NCBI RefSeq assembly: GCF_000331535.1
Contig: NZ_AMZN01000139.1
Coordinates: 1-39,720 of the forward strand
Origin: Fulvivirga imtechensis AK7
GTDB lineage: Bacteria; Bacteroidota; Bacteroidia; Cytophagales; Cyclobacteriaceae
Direction of reading: 5' to 3'
DNA length: 39,720 bases
Part shown: piece after piece, positions 34,378-39,720 of the stretch
Layout: each line of letters opens with the position of its first letter
Numbering within the stretch: position 1 is the first letter of the stretch
Position numbers and translations under genes: made by a program
The notes under the pieces: model-generated
The model's database searches: none
What the model was told of the DNA's origin: nothing
Seen by the model: the letters and a program-made list of their open reading frames with translations, nothing else

Positions 34378-37300
34378 ATGAGCCCCAATAACCTAAGGTC
34401 ATCAGCTTTGGTAGTAATACTGCTATTGCTGGCTCCTGCCATAATTTATGGACAAAAGTGGGAGAAATATCTTGATAAAGCAGACGCCCAATACGAAGAA
34501 GGCGACTATGCCAAAGCCACCAAAACACTTTCGAAATTTAAAAGTAAGGTAAGCAAAAAGTTAGGCCCACAGAATGAGTATATGCCTCAATACTATTTGC
34601 GCGAAGCCCGCTTTAATCTGGCTGTAGGGATTTTGGTCGGTTTCGAAAATAGTCTTCAACAGGCTTTATCGGTTAGTGCTGCGGTTAATGGGGAAAATAG
34701 TGCCAAGCATGCTATGAACCAATTGGAGGTTGCGGGAATCCTCGCCCACTATGGCAACTATGTGAGCGCCAAAGAATATGTGGAGGCATCTGAAAAAACA
34801 CTCAACGCTGCCAACAGCATGACTGACAATCTGCAAGCGAAGGTTAACATGACCAGATCCAGCGTACTATCAGGACAAGGTTATTATAATGAAGCACTTA
34901 CGTTTATTAATAAACATCTTGATTATTTTCAAAGCCGTGCAGTAACAAAAGAAGCATATGTTGATGAGTCCGGTAAATTAAAGACCCGCAGACTGTCAGA
35001 AGAAGATGTGACCGAGCGCTTGGGAGACTATGCTACCATGCTCACCCTCAAGGCAAATACCTTTCGAAATAAGGGTAACTACAATAGCGCTGATAGTGCT
35101 TTTACCCGTGCCGAGGAGTGGATAAGCTCCAATTTAGGCAACGAAAGTGTTCATTATGTTTACAACCAATTCCTCCATGGCCAACTGTTGGTAGAAAACG
35201 GGATTAATGTAGATCGAATGCCTAATGGGATCAAGTTTGAGAAATCACTTTCCTACCTGAAAAGAAAACATGAAGAATCGCATTACCTGGCTTTTGACCT
35301 GTATGAAGTATTGCTTAAACAATACTTAATTAACGATAATAAAGGGAAATACCGCAACCTGAAAATTGAGTATGAAAAAGCCATCAAAAGGAACTTTGGC
35401 AGGACCAGCCTTCATTACCTGAACCTGGAAACCATCGAATTTGATTCCAAATTGGTTAAAGACCGAACCAGGAACCTCGAAACCAAGGCTTCGACCATAT
35501 TGTCTTCAACACGTGCACTGCCAAGAAACCACAAAAAAACTGTCGCCATCCTGGATTTCCTTTATAGACTGGAGCTTCAAAATCAGAATTTCCTATCAGC
35601 AGAAAAACATTTAGCCGATATTATTGAAATTAAAAAGGCCCTTTACGGAGAAGATTCTCCCGAATATCATTTGGCAAAGATAGAACTGGCCAACTACTAT
35701 CTCGATTATACTGATAAAATTAAAGACGCAGAAAAGATCTACCAGGAAAGCTTCTTTGATATCGTTAGCAAACAGATTAATTCATGGCATAAAGATTATG
35801 TTAACATATTGAACCATATTGCTTCGTTTTATGAAAACACGGACCAGTATGCCAAAGCATCAGCAACACTTGAGCAGGCGTTGCAGGCTGCCCGTTCTAA
35901 ATATGATGATCAAGACCCTGACTATGGTGTGGAACTTAACCAGATAGCGACACTCCAGATCAAACTGGGGAACTATGATCAGGCGCTTGAGAACATAACC
36001 AAATCAATAGCAATACTGGAAAACGAGCGGAGAAATGAAAAACGGGTAGTGGATTATGTAGATGCCATGGAAACACAGGCAAAATTGCGGGCTATTCAGG
36101 GACTTTTTGATGACGCGGAAATAATTCTCGGACGTTCGCAGAAATTATTGACCCGGGCCGGAACTACCGTAACTTATAATGAACTGGAAGCTGCCGAGGA
36201 ATTGGCAAGTTTATATATAACCCTGGGCAGGTATACGGAAACTGAAAAATTACTTCAGAAGCTGATCAGCACCTATGAAGTAAGGTATGGCCGAAGCTCT
36301 CGCAGGCTGGTAGGCCCGCTGGTTAACAGCGGACGGCTAAAGCTCATCTCGGGTGAGTATCCTGAAGCTGAAAAAATAGCCAGGAGGTCGCTCACTATTG
36401 CAGAAAGTATATTTGGCAACAACTCATCTAAAGTGGCTCCGCCACTGCTACTTCTTTCCGAGGTCTACACCAGCATTGGAGACTATGAAAAAGCACAGGA
36501 AAATGCGCAGCGTGCAGTTAAAATACAGGAGAGCCAGTTTGGAAGAAACCACGTAGATGTAGGCAATTCGATCACCCAACTTGCCCTGATCAAGTTTTAT
36601 AAAGGTGACAACCTCAAGGACGTGGAAAAATTGATGGATGAAGCCAAAAATATTATCGCTGGTAAACTGGGCAACAGAAACCCCCAATATGCCAATATTT
36701 TAACTGAGCTTTCTAAGGTCTACATCTCGCAAAAAAGATATGATGAAGCATTCAATGCACTGGGACTAGCCGAAAATATATGGGTAGCCAAGGTGGGAAG
36801 ACGCAATAATATTAATGCTGCAGGTATATATACCCTGACAGGCGATATATATTATCTGCAACGCAAGTATGACCTGGCGGAAGGTAATTACGAGAAAGCA
36901 AAAAAACTCTATGAGAAGTTCTTTAATAATAACCATCCTGAATATGTAAAGATCTTATCAAAACTGAGTAAGGTCTACTACATGGAAGGGGATGCAAAAA
37001 AATCGAAAAAATTTATAGAAGAGGCGCTGACCAACTATGGTAATTTCATTAGAGATTTCTTCCCCGCTCTTAGCGAACGGGAAAAAGCTAAATACTGGAA
37101 TACCATAAAACCGGATTTTGAATTCTATAATACACTAGCATTTAATATTAAGGGTACCGACAAAAAAATAGTGGGTGAAGTATATAACAATGCCCTGCTC
37201 ACAAAAGCTATTTTGCTTAACTCCTCCATAAAAATCCGGGAACGCATTCAGAATAGCAGCGATGAAACTCTCAAGAGCAAGTACAATGAATGGCTGAGTA

Positions 37301-38613
37301 AGAAAGAACATCTGGCCACGGTGTTATCCATGAGCGTAGAACAACTGCAGGAAAACCAGATCGACCCTGCAGCATTACAGCATCAGGTGGAACAACTGGA
37401 GAAAGAGCTGAGCCAGAAATCAGAATTATTTAGCTCAAGTTTTGAAGACAAGACCATTGTATGGCAAAATGTACAAAAGGCGCTGAAACCAAATGAGGTG
37501 GCCATAGAAATGGTTCGATACCGCTATTTTGATCACATATTTACAGATTCCGTGGTGTATGCGGCTATTTACATCAAGAATGAAAAGGAACAGGGGGCTC
37601 CTGAGGCGGTGCTTATAAAAAATGGTAAAGACCTGGAAAACAAATACTTTAAATTTTACCGGAATAGCATCATATTCAAGGTTAGGGACCGCTATTCCTA
37701 TGACAACTATTGGCTACCCTTAAAAAACATTGCCGGGGCCTACCCTACAATATACTTGTCTGCGGATGGTGTGTATAACCAGATCAACCTGGAGGCTATC
37801 CCCACAAATGATGGTAAATATGTTATAGATGACTCTAACATTATTTTGGTGAGCAACACCAGGGATATCTATTTCCGTCAAGTCAAGACCCAACTTATAC
37901 AAGAGGAGAAGAGAGCGTCTATGTTTGGCAACCCCGCATTCTACCTGGCGGCCAATTCAGGCGATATAAACCCGCTACCAGGCACTGAACGAGAGGTGTC
38001 CGAGCTCAAAAACCTGCTAAAAACACAAGGCTGGACCACCAGCTCTTATACAGAGCGTGAGGCAAACGAGGAGCAGATCAAGAGGTTGGATAATCCAAAG
38101 GTATTCCACATAGCCACACACGGATTTTTTGTACCGGCTAAAGAGCTGCAGGCCGCAGAGGAGATCACACAAAGTGAAGCTGGAATGGCACAAAATCCGC
38201 TTATGAGGACAGGATTACTATTAACGGGCGCTGGCGATCTGCTTGGCAAAACAGCTTTTAACTATAACATTGAAAGTGGTATACTCACTGCCTATGAAGC
38301 AATGAACCTTAACCTGGATCAAACAGAATTGGTGGTACTTAGCGCTTGCGAAACAGGATTAGGTGAGCTGGCTGTCGGTGAAGGTGTTTACGGGCTGCAG
38401 CGTGCCTTTTTGGTAGCTGGTGCTAAAACGCTGATCATGAGCATGTTTAAAGTGGATGACACTGCTACACAAAAGCTAATGGTTAAATTTTATCATAAAT
38501 GGCTCGAGACCGGTAGCAAGAGGCAATCATTTGTAGACGCGAAAAAAGAGATCCGTACCGAATACCCTGAACCAATCTACTGGGGCTCATTTATCATGAT
38601 CGGTCTCGAGTAA
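34378..38613 (+). CDS. Secreted TPR-repeat protein with C-terminal CHAT (caspase-like) protease domain
   Basis: The 1411-residue protein has a signal peptide (about 1-25, ending AIIYGQ), so it works in the periplasm or at the surface. Residues about 30-890 are tetratricopeptide repeats; kinesin-light-chain-like units are clear around 480-880 (for example YAKASATLEQALQAA and YDQALENITKSIAI). FPALSEREK (895-903) marks the usual linker before CHAT. The CHAT domain (about 1035-1411) has the protease dyad: His1248 in HIATHGFF and Cys1324 in SACETG. Both residues are intact. CHAT proteins are clan CD cysteine peptidases, some with defence or signalling roles; a target is unknown here. The gene stands alone 65 bases after mutB. 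Large TPR-CHAT proteins of this plan are frequent in Cytophagales. Confidence 0.93.
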   Translation: MSPNNLRSSALVVILLLLAPAIIYGQKWEKYLDKADAQYEEGDYAKATKTLSKFKSKVSKKLGPQNEYMPQYYLREARFNLAVGILVGFENSLQQALSVSAAVNGENSAKHAMNQLEVAGILAHYGNYVSAKEYVEASEKTLNAANSMTDNLQAKVNMTRSSVLSGQGYYNEALTFINKHLDYFQSRAVTKEAYVDESGKLKTRRLSEEDVTERLGDYATMLTLKANTFRNKGNYNSADSAFTRAEEWISSNLGNESVHYVYNQFLHGQLLVENGINVDRMPNGIKFEKSLSYLKRKHEESHYLAFDLYEVLLKQYLINDNKGKYRNLKIEYEKAIKRNFGRTSLHYLNLETIEFDSKLVKDRTRNLETKASTILSSTRALPRNHKKTVAILDFLYRLELQNQNFLSAEKHLADIIEIKKALYGEDSPEYHLAKIELANYYLDYTDKIKDAEKIYQESFFDIVSKQINSWHKDYVNILNHIASFYENTDQYAKASATLEQALQAARSKYDDQDPDYGVELNQIATLQIKLGNYDQALENITKSIAILENERRNEKRVVDYVDAMETQAKLRAIQGLFDDAEIILGRSQKLLTRAGTTVTYNELEAAEELASLYITLGRYTETEKLLQKLISTYEVRYGRSSRRLVGPLVNSGRLKLISGEYPEAEKIARRSLTIAESIFGNNSSKVAPPLLLLSEVYTSIGDYEKAQENAQRAVKIQESQFGRNHVDVGNSITQLALIKFYKGDNLKDVEKLMDEAKNIIAGKLGNRNPQYANILTELSKVYISQKRYDEAFNALGLAENIWVAKVGRRNNINAAGIYTLTGDIYYLQRKYDLAEGNYEKAKKLYEKFFNNNHPEYVKILSKLSKVYYMEGDAKKSKKFIEEALTNYGNFIRDFFPALSEREKAKYWNTIKPDFEFYNTLAFNIKGTDKKIVGEVYNNALLTKAILLNSSIKIRERIQNSSDETLKSKYNEWLSKKEHLATVLSMSVEQLQENQIDPAALQHQVEQLEKELSQKSELFSSSFEDKTIVWQNVQKALKPNEVAIEMVRYRYFDHIFTDSVVYAAIYIKNEKEQGAPEAVLIKNGKDLENKYFKFYRNSIIFKVRDRYSYDNYWLPLKNIAGAYPTIYLSADGVYNQINLEAIPTNDGKYVIDDSNIILVSNTRDIYFRQVKTQLIQEEKRASMFGNPAFYLAANSGDINPLPGTEREVSELKNLLKTQGWTTSSYTEREANEEQIKRLDNPKVFHIATHGFFVPAKELQAAEEITQSEAGMAQNPLMRTGLLLTGAGDLLGKTAFNYNIESGILTAYEAMNLNLDQTELVVLSACETGLGELAVGEGVYGLQRAFLVAGAKTLIMSMFKVDDTATQKLMVKFYHKWLETGSKRQSFVDAKKEIRTEYPEPIYWGSFIMIGLE

Positions 38614-38630
38614 CATAATTCATTCAAATC

Positions 38631-38782
38631 AAAGAGGCTGTCTCATAAGTCTCCCTCTGACGTCATCCTGTCACGATAGCAATTAGCTTTCGGGATCAGG
38701 ATCTCCTGGTGGGTTTCTACCCATTTCCAGGGGATTCCAAATCAAGCTTGGAATAACAAGTGACTTTTGAGACAGCCTCTTT
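38631..38782. repeat. Nested-palindrome element, copy 3 (between CHAT and channel genes)
   Basis: This copy has the best ends: AAAGAGGCTGTCTCATAAGTC (38631-38651) pairs with GACTTTTGAGACAGCCTCTTT (38762-38782) with one mismatch. The interior carries a TCACGATAGC...CTTTCGGGATCAGGATC module in the left part. The right inner arm AATCAAGCTTGGAATAAC is retained. The stem is followed by TTTATTTTG, so it could terminate the CHAT transcript. It has the same orientation as copies 1 and 2. Confidence 0.85.
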
Positions 38783-38836
38783 TTATTTTGCTCTCTATAA
38801 TTGACTTTAATGCCCTAAAAACGCATTTTCGTAGCT

Positions 38837-39664
38837 ATGACCAAGGACTATTCCAAAGCAGGCAAAAATTGGAAGGATATTCTTCATGAGATAATCTTTG
38901 AAGCTGACACCCCCGGAGGAAAAGTCTTTGACGTCATCCTTTTGATTGCCATTATTCTCAGCGTAGTAGCTGTAATGCTTGAAAGTGTAGCTAAAATAAA
39001 GTTGGAGTATGGTCATGTGTTATATATAGCTGAGTGGGTTTTTACCATTTTATTTACTATTGAGTATGTAACAAGACTTTTGATAGTAACCCGGCCATTT
39101 AAATATGCCATTAGCTTTTTGGGTATAATTGATCTATTATCTGTCATTCCGACTTACCTGAGTCTGATATTTGTAGGAGCCCAATCTCTATTGGTAATTC
39201 GCAGCATCCGGCTGCTGAGAGTTTTTCGCGTATTTAAGCTTGCACGATTTCTCGGAGAGGCTTCTCAGCTTATGTCGGCCCTAAAAGCGAGCAGGCCAAA
39301 GATCATTGTATTTATTGGCGCAGTATTTACCATGGTTGTGATCCTGGGTACGCTGATGTACCTCATCGAGGGCGGGGAAAATGGGTTTACCAGTATTCCT
39401 AAAAGTATTTATTGGGCGGTGGTTACACTCACTACTGTTGGGTATGGTGACATCGCTCCTCAAACGGTGTTAGGCCAGGGTTTAGCCACCCTGATCATGA
39501 TCCTGGGTTATGGCATTATTGCCGTGCCAACAGGCATTGTATCCGCAGAAATGACCCGGCAAAAACCCTATTCACCTGTTAGCACACAAGCCTGCCCGCA
39601 TTGTGGCGCTGAGGGCCATGATAGCGATGCGGCATACTGCAAGAAGTGTGGAGGACATCTATAA
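38837..39664 (+). CDS. Voltage-gated-type potassium channel with C-terminal zinc ribbon
   Basis: The 275-residue six-helix ion channel has S1-S3 at about 30-50, 60-82 and 90-113. The S4 voltage sensor is RSIRLLRVFRVFKLAR, with arginines every third residue (122, 125, 128, 131). S5 is about 154-177 and S6 about 210-236, with the potassium selectivity filter TVGYGD (200-205) between them. After S6 a short tail carries CPHCG (Cys253, Cys256) and CKKCG (Cys268, Cys271), a zinc-ribbon knuckle instead of a cyclic-nucleotide domain. It should conduct K+ in response to membrane potential; the ribbon may aid tetramer assembly or sense metal or redox state (inference). It stands alone near the window edge. 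Confidence 0.92.
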   Translation: MTKDYSKAGKNWKDILHEIIFEADTPGGKVFDVILLIAIILSVVAVMLESVAKIKLEYGHVLYIAEWVFTILFTIEYVTRLLIVTRPFKYAISFLGIIDLLSVIPTYLSLIFVGAQSLLVIRSIRLLRVFRVFKLARFLGEASQLMSALKASRPKIIVFIGAVFTMVVILGTLMYLIEGGENGFTSIPKSIYWAVVTLTTVGYGDIAPQTVLGQGLATLIMILGYGIIAVPTGIVSAEMTRQKPYSPVSTQACPHCGAEGHDSDAAYCKKCGGHL

Positions 39665-39720
39665 CTAGTGCTGAGTTAAGCATACTTTAGCCATACCAAG
39701 CTTTGTTCTTTTTGTCCCAT

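Noticed and set aside
34378-39664. CHAT protease and potassium channel as a linked effector system
   Set aside because: The CHAT protein is exported, the genes are separated by a palindromic element with terminator features, and no shared promoter or overlap supports a functional link.

Overview
The window reads as chromosomal DNA of a Bacteroidota bacterium, most likely order Cytophagales (Fulvivirga/Roseivirga-like). This is inferred from several features: the bacillithiol gene bshA, an isolated dnaA, a two-subunit methylmalonyl-CoA mutase, a secreted TPR-CHAT protein, a GH3-beta-lactamase fusion, a rhomboid with the Bacteroidota-type charged tail, and promoters of the TTTG-N18/19-TAnnTTTG type instead of sigma70 boxes. 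I see no prophage, transposase, CRISPR array, tRNA or rRNA.

Layout. 1-433 is gene-free and holds tandem repeats. 434-4410 (minus) is a four-gene run: small membrane protein, mutL and two rhomboid proteases. 4514-8574 (plus) pairs a periplasmic NagZ-like GH3/serine-hydrolase fusion with bshA. It is followed by a membrane fatty acid hydroxylase-family gene, a strong terminator and a 43-residue lipoprotein. 9714-12975 (plus) is a tight three-gene unit of VWA protein, AAA+ chelatase-like ATPase and AlbA_2/Schlafen-like protein, then PIN-PhoH and a DUF3298-type lipoprotein. sucD (minus) lies between two direct copies of a hairpin repeat and is followed by a 740-base repeat-rich gap. Next come a small secreted protein, Mn-type superoxide dismutase, tadA with a secreted partner, aspS, an AraC regulator with a VOC protein, a front-end-type fatty acid desaturase, a SulP transporter fused to a carbonic anhydrase-like domain, a divergent PNPOx-like/MocR pair, and dnaA. 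The right end carries methylmalonyl-CoA mutase mutA-mutB, a 1411-residue secreted TPR-CHAT protein and a voltage-gated-type potassium channel with a C-terminal zinc ribbon.

Most genes are core housekeeping: mismatch repair, tRNA editing and charging, TCA cycle, propionate metabolism and replication initiation. The least ordinary items are: (i) the VWA/ATPase/AlbA_2 operon; (ii) the SulP fusion whose carbonic anhydrase domain has lost two of three zinc ligands; (iii) a family of three nested-palindrome elements with terminal inverted repeats; (iv) a dense palindrome cluster upstream of the desaturase; (v) a short methylmalonyl-CoA mutase small subunit; and (vi) the potassium channel with a zinc ribbon. 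I do not see a clearly new multi-gene defence or mobile system. The VWA-ATPase-AlbA_2 unit is the best candidate for an uncharacterised one.
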